64,000 nucleotides of DNA from G965202665 sp965243835 (GCA_965243835.1 OZ251578.1:248001-312000), one strand, 5' to 3'; positions 1 through 8,596 are shown, numbered from the stretch's first letter. Translations and numbers: made by a program. The notes: a model not told the origin generated them from the sequence alone.

Positions 1-1860
1 GTGATCGTGGCGCTGGGAGTGGGCCTCGGCGGCGACGAAGCGGAAGACGGAACCGACTACCGGAGCATCGCCAGCCCGCCTCAGATCACCATCCCCGCCT
101 ACGCCCGTTCCGCGACCGGGAAGTTCGACCTGGCGATCGACGGAGCCGCGGACGACAACCTGATCGAAGGGCCGGAAACGCTGACCGTGGAAGGCGACCC
201 GGCCGACTTGCTCAGCGGGTTCACGGTGGGGGACGCGCAACTGACCATTATCGACGACGACGCCGCCGTGGAACTGTCTTTGCTCCAACCGGGCTCCGAC
301 GGCGTCGCCCTGCGGGAAGTGACCGAGGGGGATATGTTGACCACCCTGAAGGTGAAAGCCGCTTACACCAACGGAGTTACGTTGTCCTCGGACAACACGG
401 TTCCGGTAACCGTGCGGGCCGCCGACCAGCGAGGAGCCGAACCCGGAAGCGACTACCAGCGGGTGCCCTCCTTCAACATTATGATCCCCAAAGGGGTCAA
501 CTCGGGCTCCGGCACTTTTACCCTCAAGCTGGACGGAACCTACGACGACGACATCGTAGAAGGCGATGAAACCCTGCAAGTAGCGGGCGGAACGGCCTCT
601 TTTGACATCACCCCCGCCTCCCTGACCGTACGGGACAGCGCCGATGACGTAGCCCCCACCGCCATAACCCTGCAGGTTTCCCCGACCTCCTTGGGGGAGA
701 ACGCCGGGACTTCCGCCGTAAACGCGACCGTCGCCTTGGTTGGCTCCAAAGTGCTATCCGCCTCCACCGCGGTGAGCATAACGGTTCGCGGCGACCGGGG
801 CGCCGCCCTTGGTTCCGACTACCGAATCGCGTCCGCCCCCGCCGTTACCATCGATGCCGAGGCCCGGCAAGGGTCGGGAACGGTCACCCTGACCATCGTC
901 GACGACAACGATGACGACGACAACGAACGAATCGCGGTAACGGCTACTGCCCCCTCTCTAAGCGGGGCCGCCGCTACCCAATACATAACCATCACCGACA
1001 ACGACGACCCGCCGCAACCCCAACCGCAGCCGCAACCGCAGCCCCAACCCCAACCCCAACCTCCATCCGGTGGTGGTGGTGGTGGTGGGGCTCCTCCTCC
1101 CGCGGGCGGTGGTGGAGGGGGAGGCGGTGGTGGGGCTCCTCCTCCTGCGGGCGGCGGTGGAGGGGGCGGCGGTGGTGGGGCTCCTCCTCCTGCCGGCGGC
1201 GGGGCTCCTCCGCCCGCGGGGCCGGTTGCGCCTCCGCCCCCGGCGGAAGAGGCGTGCGCGGGGCGGTTCTGCGATGAGGACGGCAGCGTCCACGAAGCCA
1301 ACATCGAACGCATCGCCGCCTGGGAGATCACCTTGGGTTGCGACGCCGACGACCCCACCAAGTACTGCCCGTCGGCGCAAATCACCCGCAGGCAAATGGC
1401 CGCGTTCCTCTACCGGGCCGTCTCCCAGCTGTCGACCATCGCAACCCCGGAGGGGATCGAATTATCGGATGTGCCCGCCGACGCCTGGTACCGCTCTTTC
1501 GCCGACTGGGTGGTTTCCATCGGGGCCTTCGCCGCTCCGGAGGGAGTGTTCAACCCCGGCGGAGTGGTTACCCGGGCCGATATGGCGGTGATGATGATCG
1601 CCGCCTTCCCCCATTTGGAGGCAGTGGCGGCGGCGGAGGGCCTGTTCGGCGACGTAGCGGATGTGGACGATTCGGTGGTGCGCGCCATCGAAGGAATGTA
1701 CGGAAGCGGGGTCACCAAAGGGTGCACCACCGAACCTCTCAACTACTGTCCGGGCAACCCCGTCACCCGGGCGCAGATGGCCTCCTTCTTCGTGCGGGCC
1801 ATCGACCTGGTTCCCGCCCCCGCCGGGACGGAAGACGGAGGGGGCGGCGAGGGCTCCTAA
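1..1860 (+). CDS. Partial surface protein: Calx-beta-like repeats, Pro/Gly linker, SLH-like C-terminus
   Basis: The reading frame is open at base 1, so the true start and probably a signal peptide lie outside the window; 619 codons are visible. Residues 1-330 contain about three ~100-residue beta-rich repeats, each with an SDYR-like motif, a GTFTL-like strand and a GDETL-like motif, as in Calx-beta domains. A Pro-Gln run (about 336-354) and a Gly-rich stretch with APPPAGGG units (about 357-417) form a low-complexity linker. Residues about 430-607 hold three SLH-like repeats, two ending ITRRQMAAF and VTRAQMASF and carrying paired cysteines (GC...YCP), a style common in Acidimicrobiia. The likely role is a cell-surface protein anchored by the SLH-like region. 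The Gly and Pro codon runs are prone to slippage. Confidence 0.75.
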   Translation: MIVALGVGLGGDEAEDGTDYRSIASPPQITIPAYARSATGKFDLAIDGAADDNLIEGPETLTVEGDPADLLSGFTVGDAQLTIIDDDAAVELSLLQPGSDGVALREVTEGDMLTTLKVKAAYTNGVTLSSDNTVPVTVRAADQRGAEPGSDYQRVPSFNIMIPKGVNSGSGTFTLKLDGTYDDDIVEGDETLQVAGGTASFDITPASLTVRDSADDVAPTAITLQVSPTSLGENAGTSAVNATVALVGSKVLSASTAVSITVRGDRGAALGSDYRIASAPAVTIDAEARQGSGTVTLTIVDDNDDDDNERIAVTATAPSLSGAAATQYITITDNDDPPQPQPQPQPQPQPQPQPPSGGGGGGGAPPPAGGGGGGGGGGAPPPAGGGGGGGGGGAPPPAGGGAPPPAGPVAPPPPAEEACAGRFCDEDGSVHEANIERIAAWEITLGCDADDPTKYCPSAQITRRQMAAFLYRAVSQLSTIATPEGIELSDVPADAWYRSFADWVVSIGAFAAPEGVFNPGGVVTRADMAVMMIAAFPHLEAVAAAEGLFGDVADVDDSVVRAIEGMYGSGVTKGCTTEPLNYCPGNPVTRAQMASFFVRAIDLVPAPAGTEDGGGGEGS

Positions 1861-1917
1861 ACCCTCCTCGGCCCGCCGCTCGCCGGCCAACCCCGGCGCG
1901 CCGCCCGGGAACTCCAT

Positions 1918-1945
1918 TTGACTAACGAACGTTCGTTCGTCTAAA
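1918..1945 (+). promoter_or_regulatory. paa promoter with TetR-type operator in the spacer
   Basis: TTGACT at 1918-1923 and TCTAAA at 1940-1945 form a -35/-10 pair with 16 bp between them. The spacer carries a perfect 14-bp palindrome AACGAACGTTCGTT (1924-1937), which extends to 1920-1941 with one mismatched pair. Bases 1922-1935 fit the pattern CNAACGNNCGTTNG that I recall for the TetR-family PaaR of Thermus. With this -10 box transcription would start within a few bases of the ATG at 1955, giving a nearly leaderless message. The TetR gene at the end of the operon is the obvious candidate ligand. Confidence 0.7.
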
Positions 1946-1954
1946 GTGCCGGGC

Positions 1955-2923
1955 ATGGCGGAGTCAACCGGCGGCGACCGGCGGGAAACAGGGGGCGGGG
2001 AGCGGTTTGCGGCCTTGCTGGCCGCCGACCGGAAAGTGGAACCCAAGGACTGGATGCCGGAGGGATACCGCCGCACCCTCATCCGTCAGATGGCCCAGCA
2101 TGCCCACTCGGAAGTGATCGGGATGCAACCGGAGGGAAACTGGATCACCCGCGCTCCCTCCCTGCAGCGCAAAGCCATCCTGATAGCCAAGGTGCAGGAC
2201 GAGGCGGGCCACGGCCTCTACTTGTACTCGGCGGCCGAAACCCTGGGCGTTACCCGCGACCAGATGGTGGAAATGCTGCACGCCGGCCGCCACAAGTACT
2301 CTTCCATCTTCAACTATCCCACCCCCACCTGGGCGGACATAGGGGCCATCGGCTGGCTGGTAGACGGGGCGGCCATCGTCAACCAGTTGATGCTCACCCG
2401 TTGCTCCTACGGTCCCTACGCCCGGGCGATGATCCGCATCTGCACCGAAGAGTCGTTTCACCAGCGGCAGGGCTATCAGATAATGCTCACCCTCAGCCGG
2501 GGAACCCCCGGGCAACGGGAGATGGCCCAGGACGCCCTGGACCGCTGGTGGTGGCCGTCGCTTATGATGTTCGGCCCGCACGACGCCGACTCCGCCCATT
2601 CCCAACAGTCCATGGAATGGAACATTAAACGCCGCTCCAACGACGAGTTGCGACAGGAGTTCGTGGATATGACCGTCCCCCAGGCCGACTTCCTGGGGTT
2701 GCGCATCCCCGATCCCGACCTGGCCTGGAACCCGGAGCGGGGCGGATACGACTTCGGCGAGATCGACTGGGAAGAGTTTTGGGCGGTGGTGTCCGGCGAC
2801 GGTCCGCTCAACCGGGAGCGCATCGCCCGCAAGGTGTCCGCCTGGGAGGAGGGGGCCTGGGTGCGGGAAGCGGCCGCCGCCTACGCCGCCCGGCGCGGGT
2901 CCGGCCGCGCCGGGGCCGCCTGA
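1955..2923 (+). CDS. paaA: 1,2-phenylacetyl-CoA epoxidase subunit PaaA
   Basis: This is the catalytic di-iron subunit of the PaaABCE multicomponent oxygenase that epoxidises phenylacetyl-CoA in aerobic phenylacetate breakdown. The protein has the ferritin-like motifs DEAGHGLYLY and CTEESFHQRQGY that supply Glu/His iron ligands, and its length (322 residues) is normal. I chose ATG 1955 because the in-frame GTG at 1946 abuts the -10 box and no Shine-Dalgarno is visible. The stop overlaps the paaB start (TGATG), so the two are translationally coupled. It is the first gene of paaABCDE-paaR. Confidence 0.95.
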   Translation: MAESTGGDRRETGGGERFAALLAADRKVEPKDWMPEGYRRTLIRQMAQHAHSEVIGMQPEGNWITRAPSLQRKAILIAKVQDEAGHGLYLYSAAETLGVTRDQMVEMLHAGRHKYSSIFNYPTPTWADIGAIGWLVDGAAIVNQLMLTRCSYGPYARAMIRICTEESFHQRQGYQIMLTLSRGTPGQREMAQDALDRWWWPSLMMFGPHDADSAHSQQSMEWNIKRRSNDELRQEFVDMTVPQADFLGLRIPDPDLAWNPERGGYDFGEIDWEEFWAVVSGDGPLNRERIARKVSAWEEGAWVREAAAAYAARRGSGRAGAA

Positions 2924-3279
2924 TGGTTTACGAGGCGCATGTCCCGCCCGGCGCCTCCCCGTCGGAGGAACCCCCGGAGAAGGGGCCCGCCCGGCCTCCG
3001 TTGGGATGGCCGTTGTGGGAAGTGTTCGTGCGGCAACGGAGGGGATTGCATCATGTGCACGCCGGAAGCCTGCACGCCCCCGACGCGGCAACCGCCTTGC
3101 GCAACGCCCGCGACGTTTACGTGCGCCGGGCGGAAGGGGCCTCCATTTGGGTGGCGGCCTCGGCGCAGATAACCGCCTCCGACCCGGAAGCGGCCCCGGA
3201 ATGGTTCGATCCTCTCGCCGACAAGCCCTACCGTCATCCCACTTTTTACGACCTGCCCGAGGAGGTGGGCCATATCTGA
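2923..3279 (+). CDS. paaB: 1,2-phenylacetyl-CoA epoxidase subunit PaaB
   Basis: Small structural subunit of the phenylacetyl-CoA epoxidase. Diagnostic segments are WPLWEVFVRQRRGLHHVHAG, ALRNARDVYVRR, SIWVAASAQITAS and DKPYRHPTFYDLP. At 118 residues it is longer than the usual ~95 because of a Pro-rich N-terminal tail of about 27 residues. The ATG overlaps the paaA stop by one base. The last codons overlap the apparent start of paaC. Confidence 0.95.
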   Translation: MVYEAHVPPGASPSEEPPEKGPARPPLGWPLWEVFVRQRRGLHHVHAGSLHAPDAATALRNARDVYVRRAEGASIWVAASAQITASDPEAAPEWFDPLADKPYRHPTFYDLPEEVGHI

Positions 3280-4027
3280 CGCCGCCGCCTTTGAATACGT
3301 CCTGCGGCTGGGCGACGACAACCTGATTATCGCCCAGCGCCTGTCGGAGTGGGCGGCCCGGGCCCACGACCTGGAGGAGGACATCGCCCTGTCCAACATC
3401 GCCCTGGACCACTTGGGGCAGGCCCGCGCTCTGCTGACCTACGCCGGGGAAAGGGAAGGGGCGGGACGGGACGAAGACGACTTGGCTTTCCACCGGGGGG
3501 AGCGGGAGTTCGTCAACCTGCTTTTGGTCGAACACCCCAATCGGGATTTTGCCCACACCGTGGTCCGGCAACTGCTGTTCTCCTGCTATCAGGAGCTTCT
3601 GTGGGAGGAGATAGCCGCCTCCGCCGACCGCCGTTTGGCCGGCATCGCGGGCAAAGCGCTCAAAGAATCCCGCTATCACCAGGAGCACGCCGCCGCCTGG
3701 ACCGTCCGGTTGGGGGACGGCAACGAAGAGTCGCACCGCCGGATGACGGCGGCTCTGTCCGCCCTGTGGCCGTGCATAGACGAGCCGTTTGCGATGGACG
3801 ACCTGGACCGGGAGATGATCGCAGCCGGCTATGGGGCGGATATGGCCGGTTGGCGACCCGTCTGGACGGAGCGGGTGGGAGGGGTGTTGGCGGAGGCCGG
3901 GCTGGAAGAACCCGCCGACCCCTACCGGAAGTTCGGCGGGAGGCGGGGCATGCACGGTCCGGAGTTCGGTTTCCTGCTGGCCGAAATGCAGTATCTGCCC
4001 CGGGCCATGCCGGATGCGAAATGGTGA
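3272..4027 (+). CDS. paaC: 1,2-phenylacetyl-CoA epoxidase subunit PaaC, apparent ATA start
   Basis: Structural ferritin-like partner of PaaA. The family N-terminus is present (AFEYVLRLGDDNLIIAQRLS) but its frame has no ATG, GTG or TTG before it. The best start is ATA at 3272 (reads M/I-S-D-A-A-A-F-E-Y), six bases after a strong Shine-Dalgarno GAGGAGGT (3259-3266) and overlapping the paaB stop. The first canonical start in frame, TTG 3413, would remove 47 conserved residues. With ATA the protein is 251 residues, the expected size. Either a near-cognate start codon is used or there is a base error (ATG to ATA). Confidence 0.9.
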   Translation: MSDAAAFEYVLRLGDDNLIIAQRLSEWAARAHDLEEDIALSNIALDHLGQARALLTYAGEREGAGRDEDDLAFHRGEREFVNLLLVEHPNRDFAHTVVRQLLFSCYQELLWEEIAASADRRLAGIAGKALKESRYHQEHAAAWTVRLGDGNEESHRRMTAALSALWPCIDEPFAMDDLDREMIAAGYGADMAGWRPVWTERVGGVLAEAGLEEPADPYRKFGGRRGMHGPEFGFLLAEMQYLPRAMPDAKW

Positions 4028-4194
4028 CCGCCGACCGCGGTTGCGACGCCGCTTGGCGCGCGGGGAGCCGATGGAGCTTTTTAGGTGTTTTCCCGGCGCT
4101 TGCCTGCCGCCTTGCGGAAGTCCTGCGGGAGGAGCGGGGGCGGGGGGCGTGCGGGGGCATCGTTGGCGCGGTGTTATCTCCGGTTGTGCGGGGA

Positions 4195-4363
4195 TGTTCG
4201 GCGGGGGCGGGTGATGGCGGACAGCGATTTGGGGCCGGCGTTTGATGCGGGCGCGGCGCGTGCGGGTCCCGTTGGGCGCCGGTGGGCGGAGCGTCGTTTG
4301 CGTTGTCGGAGCGGCGGGCGGGGGTTGTTCGGCGGGGGCGGGTGATGGCGGGTAGCGATTTGG
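4195..4363 (+). repeat. Imperfect duplication of the paaD start region
   Basis: The 317-bp gap between paaC and paaD (4028-4344) is unusual for this otherwise overlapping operon. It contains a copy of the paaD ribosome-binding region and first codons: bases 4195-4232 match 4326-4363 with about three differences, 131 bp apart. The upstream copy begins an ORF of 43 codons (ATG 4214, reads MADSDLGPAF...) whose stop overlaps the paaD start as TGATG, so it could couple translation into paaD. I see no other gene in the gap. Confidence 0.7.
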
Positions 4364-4833
4364 GCGGCGGCTTGGCGCGCCGGGTTCGGGAGACGTTGGC
4401 GGCCATTCCCGATCCGGAGTTGCCGGTCATCACCATCGGCGAGTTGGGGATCCTGCGGGACGTTCAGTTGCTGGAGGGCCGGGTGCGGGTGGTGATAACC
4501 CCCACCTATTCGGGATGTCCGGCTATGGAAGCCATCCGGGAGGACATTGAGCGGGCGGTGCGGGCGGAGGGGCTGCAGGCGACGGTGGAAACCAGCTACT
4601 CCCCGGCCTGGACCACCGACTGGATGACCGGGGAGGCCAAAGCCAAGTTGCTCGCCCACGGGATCGCCCCTCCCGCCGCCCGGGCGGACCACCCCTCCCC
4701 GCCCCCGGTGCGCTGCCCCCGATGCTCGGCCGCCGGGGCCCGGACGGTGAGCCGGTTCGGTTCCACCGCCTGCCAGGCCCTTTTGGCGTGCGGGGAATGC
4801 GGGGAGCCGTTCCCCTATTTCAAGACCCACTGA
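4345..4833 (+). CDS. paaD: PaaD, Fe-S maturation factor for phenylacetyl-CoA epoxidase
   Basis: MIP18/DUF59-family protein (162 residues) thought to help assemble the Fe-S cluster of the epoxidase reductase. The N-terminal DUF59 domain has IPDPELPVITIGELGI and PTYSGCPAMEAI; the C-terminus is a zinc-ribbon with CPRCSAAG and CGECGEPFPYFK. Start ATG 4345 overlaps the stop of the small upstream ORF, and the stop overlaps the paaE start (TGATG). Confidence 0.93.
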   Translation: MAGSDLGGGLARRVRETLAAIPDPELPVITIGELGILRDVQLLEGRVRVVITPTYSGCPAMEAIREDIERAVRAEGLQATVETSYSPAWTTDWMTGEAKAKLLAHGIAPPAARADHPSPPPVRCPRCSAAGARTVSRFGSTACQALLACGECGEPFPYFKTH

Positions 4834-5900
4834 TGCCGGCTCCGGTTTTCCATCGGTTGCGGGTGGCCGAAGTAGAACCCTTGACCCCGGAGGCGGTCGC
4901 CGTCTCCTTGGAGGTGCCCGACCGGCTCGCCGACCGGTTCTCCTATCTGCCCGGCCAGCATGTGACCATCCGGGCGGAGATCGACGGGCGGGATGTGCGC
5001 CGTTCCTATTCCATCTGCGCCAACGCCAACACCGGCCGGTTGCGGGTGGGGGTGAAGCGGCTACCGGGCGGGGCGTTTTCCACTTGGGCCACTACGCGTC
5101 TGCGGGCCGGGGACGAGGTGCAGGTGATGCCCCCGGTGGGGGAGTTCACCATCCGCCCCGACCCGGGTCGGGCCCGCCATTACCTGGCCATGGCCGCCGG
5201 GAGCGGCATCACCCCGGTGTTCTCCCATCTCTCCACCGTGTTGGAGACGGAACCCGCCAGCCGTTTCACCCTTCTCTACGGCAACCGGGAAACCCGCACC
5301 ATAATGTTCCTGGAAGAGTTGGCGGGGTGCAAAGACCGGTATCCGGACCGTTTGCATGTGGTTCATTTCCTCAGCCGGGAGCCGCAACCGGCGGAACTGT
5401 TTTCCGGGCGGATCGACCCCGGCCGACTGGAGCGCCTGTTCAACGGGGTAGTGGACGCTTGCACGGTGGACTACTGGTTTCTGTGCGGCCCGCGGCGGAT
5501 GGTGGACGAAGTGCGTTCCTACCTGCGGGAGCGGGGGGCGGCCCCGGAGAACATCCATGACGAATTGTTTTACGAGGGGGAGGCGCCCCCGCCCCCTCCG
5601 CCCCCGGCGGACGCCGCCGGCCTGGCCCGGGTGGAGTTCACCCTGGACGGGCGGGCCTCGACGACGCTGGTGGACCCGGACGGGCCCTCCATCCTGGACC
5701 ACGCCTTGGCGGTGCGCCCCGAGCTGCCCTTCGCCTGCAAGGGCGGAGTGTGCGCCACCTGCAAGGCGGGCGTGACGACCGGCGAGGTGCGAATGGACAA
5801 GAACTGGGCCCTGACCGCCCCGGAAGTGGAGCGGGGCCTGGTTCTCACCTGCCAGGCGCATCCCGTATCGGAGCGGGTGGTTTTGGACTACGACGTATGA
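4833..5900 (+). CDS. paaE: 1,2-phenylacetyl-CoA epoxidase reductase subunit PaaE
   Basis: NAD(P)H-dependent reductase that feeds electrons to PaaA. The order is an FNR-like FAD-binding domain (RRSYSICAN at about 50-58), an NAD-binding domain (AAGSGITPV; WFLCGPRRMVDEV) and a C-terminal plant-type [2Fe-2S] domain with CKGGVCATC and a distal Cys (LTCQ). A short Pro run (about 248-256) separates reductase and ferredoxin parts. It has 355 residues, normal for PaaE. The stop overlaps the regulator start (ATGA). Confidence 0.95.
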   Translation: MPAPVFHRLRVAEVEPLTPEAVAVSLEVPDRLADRFSYLPGQHVTIRAEIDGRDVRRSYSICANANTGRLRVGVKRLPGGAFSTWATTRLRAGDEVQVMPPVGEFTIRPDPGRARHYLAMAAGSGITPVFSHLSTVLETEPASRFTLLYGNRETRTIMFLEELAGCKDRYPDRLHVVHFLSREPQPAELFSGRIDPGRLERLFNGVVDACTVDYWFLCGPRRMVDEVRSYLRERGAAPENIHDELFYEGEAPPPPPPPADAAGLARVEFTLDGRASTTLVDPDGPSILDHALAVRPELPFACKGGVCATCKAGVTTGEVRMDKNWALTAPEVERGLVLTCQAHPVSERVVLDYDV

Positions 5901-6448
5901 ACACCCGCGCGGACGTAGTGGCCGCCGCCGGGCGGATGTTCGCCCGCTACGGCTACCACGGCGCCTCCATGCGGAAGTTGGGTCGGGAGGTGGGGCTGTT
6001 GGCGTCTTCCCTGTACTCCCATATCGGTTCCAAACAGGATCTGCTGGTGGAAGTGGTGGCGCGGGGGGAGGAGTTGTTCGGGGCGTCGGCTAGCCGGGCG
6101 GCGACCTCCGGAGACGGCCGGGAACGCCTGCGGGAACTGGTGGCGGGCCATATCGACGTGGTGTTGGACCATCGGGACGAGGTGCGCACTTTTCTGAACG
6201 AGGCCCGTGCGTTGGACGCGCCGCGCCGGGCGCGGGTGGTGGAAGCCCGCAACCGCTATGAGGAAAGTTTCCGGGCGGCCGTCCGGGACGGAATGGAAGA
6301 CGGCTCCCTCCCGCCGGGGACGGACCCGGCCCTGACCTCCATTTTTTTGCTTTCCATTCTGAATGCGCTGGAACGCTGGTTTACGGAACCGGGCCGCCTC
6401 GACCGACGGGAGTTGGCGGAGGCGGTAATGTCCTTCGCTTCCCTGTAG
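5897..6448 (+). CDS. paaR: TetR-family regulator of the paa operon
   Basis: 183 residues: N-terminal TetR helix-turn-helix (about 5-48, GYHGASMRKLGREVGL...SSLYSHIGSKQDLL) and an all-helical ligand domain. The ATGA overlap with paaE makes it the last gene of the operon. The palindromic TetR-type site in the promoter upstream of paaA suggests autogenous repression relieved by phenylacetyl-CoA, as known for PaaR proteins. The ligand is inferred from context. Confidence 0.85.
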   Translation: MNTRADVVAAAGRMFARYGYHGASMRKLGREVGLLASSLYSHIGSKQDLLVEVVARGEELFGASASRAATSGDGRERLRELVAGHIDVVLDHRDEVRTFLNEARALDAPRRARVVEARNRYEESFRAAVRDGMEDGSLPPGTDPALTSIFLLSILNALERWFTEPGRLDRRELAEAVMSFASL

Positions 6449-6464
6449 CGGACGGAGGGTCGTA

Positions 6465-6941
6465 ATGTCGGAGCGGACGGTTGTTTACACGGACGGGGCC
6501 TGTTCGGGCAATCCCGGGCCGGGGGGCTGGGCGTGGGTGATTCCGGGGGGTCCCTACGCCAGCGGCGCCTGCCGGAAAACTACCAACCAGCGCATGGAGT
6601 TGACCGCCGCCTTGCGGGCGCGGCGGGAGTTGTCCGGGCCGTTGCGGATCGTGAGCGACTCCGCCTACCTGGTCAACTGCTTCCGGGACGGATGGTGGGA
6701 GGGATGGCTGCGCCGGGAATGGCGCAACTCGCACCGCCGGCCGGTAGCCAACCGGGACCTGTGGGAGCCGCTGGTCGCATTTTACCGGGAGGGGGAAGTG
6801 GAGTTCTCGTGGGTGCGGGGGCATGGGGGCGACCGGTGGAACGAAGCGGCCGACCGGTTGGCGGTGCGGGCCGCGGCCGCGGGGCGGGGAATGTCGGGGG
6901 CCGGGTGGCCGCCGCCCGGTTTCTCCGACCTCCGGCCGTAA
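6465..6941 (+). CDS. rnhA: Ribonuclease HI
   Basis: Cleaves the RNA strand of RNA-DNA hybrids. The active-site motifs are in order: YTDGACSGNPGPGGW with Asp10, RMELTAAL (Glu), SDSAYLVN (Asp), and VRGHGGDRWNEAADRLA near the C-terminus. Length is 158 residues, typical. Shine-Dalgarno GGAGGGT precedes ATG 6465, and only 16 bp separate it from the TetR gene, so it may be read as part of the paa transcript. Confidence 0.93.
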   Translation: MSERTVVYTDGACSGNPGPGGWAWVIPGGPYASGACRKTTNQRMELTAALRARRELSGPLRIVSDSAYLVNCFRDGWWEGWLRREWRNSHRRPVANRDLWEPLVAFYREGEVEFSWVRGHGGDRWNEAADRLAVRAAAAGRGMSGAGWPPPGFSDLRP

Positions 6942-6951
6942 CGCATACCGA

Positions 6952-6977
6952 AGCGCCCGCGGTTTCCCGCGGGCGCT
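6952..6977. terminator. Strong hairpin between convergent genes
   Basis: A perfect 11-bp inverted repeat AGCGCCCGCGG / CCGCGGGCGCT with a four-base loop lies between the rnhA stop and the stop of the convergent acidic repeat gene. There is no T-tract, so it is either a bidirectional intrinsic-like terminator typical of GC-rich actinobacteria or a pause site. Confidence 0.65.
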
Positions 6978-7002
6978 CCGGCGGAAGGAGGGAGGTATGA
7001 AC

Positions 7003-8535
7003 TTATGTTTCTTCCCCGTCCTCGGCGTCATCGTCGCCGGATGATTCCGTTTGCCGGTGTCCTGCTTCCCCGTCCTGCTCGTCGGGGTCTTCTTCGCGGT
7101 CGGCGTCGTCGGAGTCGTCGGCGTCGGATGGTTCCGTGTGTCGGTAGCCGTCTTTGTCCGGTTTCATCCCTTGGTAAGGAAAGAAAAAGTCGGTTATGGA
7201 GTCGGCTTGTTCTTGGGTGATTACTTCGTCGGCGACCAGGGCCGCTAGCAACTGCGCCGGGTCGTCGAAGTCGGTGTCCGCGTCCGTTATCCAGGCGGTG
7301 AGGGCCGGGATTTGGTCTTGGTTGATGATGCCCATTGCCGCCAGCATGCGGAATTTGCGGGATACGACCTCTTCGTAGGCGTCGTCCGTGTTCCAGGCGG
7401 CGGCGGCCTTGCGCGCTTCGTCCCGGTCCAGGTCGTCGGGATCTTCCCCGTCGTCTTGGTCTTCCCCGTCGTCGGCAGGGTCGTCCCCATCGTCGTCGGA
7501 GTCGTCGGCGTCGGATGGTTGCGTGTGTCGGTAGCCGTCTTTGTCCGGTTTCATCCCTTCGTATGGGTTGAAAAAGTCGGTTATGGAGTCGGCTTGTTTT
7601 TGGGTGATTACTTCGTCGGCGACCAAGGCTGCTAGCAGTTCCGCCGGGTCGTCGAAGTTGGTGTCCGTGTCCGTTATCCAGGCGGTGAGGGCCGGGATTT
7701 GGTCTTGGTTGATGATGCCCATTGCCGCCAGCATGCGGAACTTGCGAGCCGTGACTTCTGCGTAGGCGTCGTCCGTGTTCCAGGCGGCGGCGGCCTTGCG
7801 CGCTTGGTCCCGGTCCAGGTCGTCGGGGTCTTCCCCGTCGTCCTGGTCTTCTCCGTCCTGGTCCAACCGGTTGCGGTCTTTTCCGTCATGGTCGGCGGAA
7901 TCGTCGTCGCCCTCGCGGTCGTCGTGGTCGGAGTCGTCGGCGTCGGATGGTTGCGTGTGTCGGTAGCCGTCTTGGTCCGGTTTCATCCCTTGGTAAGGGA
8001 AGAAGAAGTCGGTTATGGAGTCGGCTTGTTTTTGGGTGATTACTTCGTCGGCGACCAGGGCTGCTAGCAACTGCGCCGGGTTGTCGAAGTCGGTGTCCGC
8101 TTCGGTTATCCAGGCGGTGAGGGCCGGGATTTGGTCTTGGTTGATGATGCCCATTGCCGCCAGCATGCGGAACTTGCGGGACGAGACCTCTTCGTAGTCC
8201 CGGTCCGTGTTCCACACGGCAACGGCCTTGCGCGCTTGGTCCCGGTCCAGGTCGTCGGGGTCTTCCCCGTCGTCCTGGTCGGCGTCGTCCCGGTCGGCTC
8301 CGTCCTGGTCCAACCGTTCACGGTCTTCCCCGCCTTGGGCGGCGTCGTCCTGGTCCAACCGGTTGCGGTCGGCGCCGTCCCGATCACCTTCGGTCGCCTC
8401 CTCGCCCGAGGCGACCGCCGTCGCCGTCCGGGTGTCGGCGTCCGCGTCGGCGTCCCCGTTGCGGGCCGCGGCCACCACCGCGAACAAGGCGATCACGGTC
8501 AGCAGGCCGAGCGCCATGGTCAGTATCTTCCTCAT
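7003..8535 (-). CDS. Secreted acidic protein with three tandem ~115-residue repeats
   Basis: 510 residues with a cleavable-looking signal (residues 1-24, hydrophobic core MALGLLTVIALFAVV). The mature part is extremely Asp-rich and holds three repeat units at about 87-201, 231-345 and 360-475. Each has an acidic linker (DDGEDPDDLDRD) and a conserved ~88-residue core (ARKA...AWNT...RKFRMLAAMGIINQDQIPAL...VADEVITQ.QADSITDFF.PY.GMKPD). The VADEVITQ.QAD segment recalls DUF2680-like helical repeats, but I do not recognise the family firmly. Identity is high at DNA level too, so the duplication looks recent. Shine-Dalgarno AAAGGAAA precedes ATG 8535. A cation-binding or surface role is only a guess from the charge. 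Confidence 0.8.
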   Translation of the reverse strand: MRKILTMALGLLTVIALFAVVAAARNGDADADADTRTATAVASGEEATEGDRDGADRNRLDQDDAAQGGEDRERLDQDGADRDDADQDDGEDPDDLDRDQARKAVAVWNTDRDYEEVSSRKFRMLAAMGIINQDQIPALTAWITEADTDFDNPAQLLAALVADEVITQKQADSITDFFFPYQGMKPDQDGYRHTQPSDADDSDHDDREGDDDSADHDGKDRNRLDQDGEDQDDGEDPDDLDRDQARKAAAAWNTDDAYAEVTARKFRMLAAMGIINQDQIPALTAWITDTDTNFDDPAELLAALVADEVITQKQADSITDFFNPYEGMKPDKDGYRHTQPSDADDSDDDGDDPADDGEDQDDGEDPDDLDRDEARKAAAAWNTDDAYEEVVSRKFRMLAAMGIINQDQIPALTAWITDADTDFDDPAQLLAALVADEVITQEQADSITDFFFPYQGMKPDKDGYRHTEPSDADDSDDADREEDPDEQDGEAGHRQTESSGDDDAEDGEET

Positions 8536-8596
8536 TGCGGTTTCCTTTCTATACGCCGATCGATTTCTTCGATCGTGCGCCCAGCATCCTCCCCCT

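Noticed and set aside
1008..1260. Alternative frames through the Gly/Pro-rich linker of the SLH protein
   Set aside because: They are products of the repetitive GGT/GGC codons; only the frame joining the Calx-beta-like and SLH-like parts makes sense.
1964..3955. Long antisense open frame of 663 codons over the paa genes
   Set aside because: GC-rich DNA keeps the antisense frame open; the plus-strand PaaABC proteins are unmistakable and the antisense product has no recognisable domain.
4021..4245. 74-codon frame starting inside the paaC stop
   Set aside because: No ribosome-binding site, no family and its codon use looks like out-of-frame GC-rich DNA.
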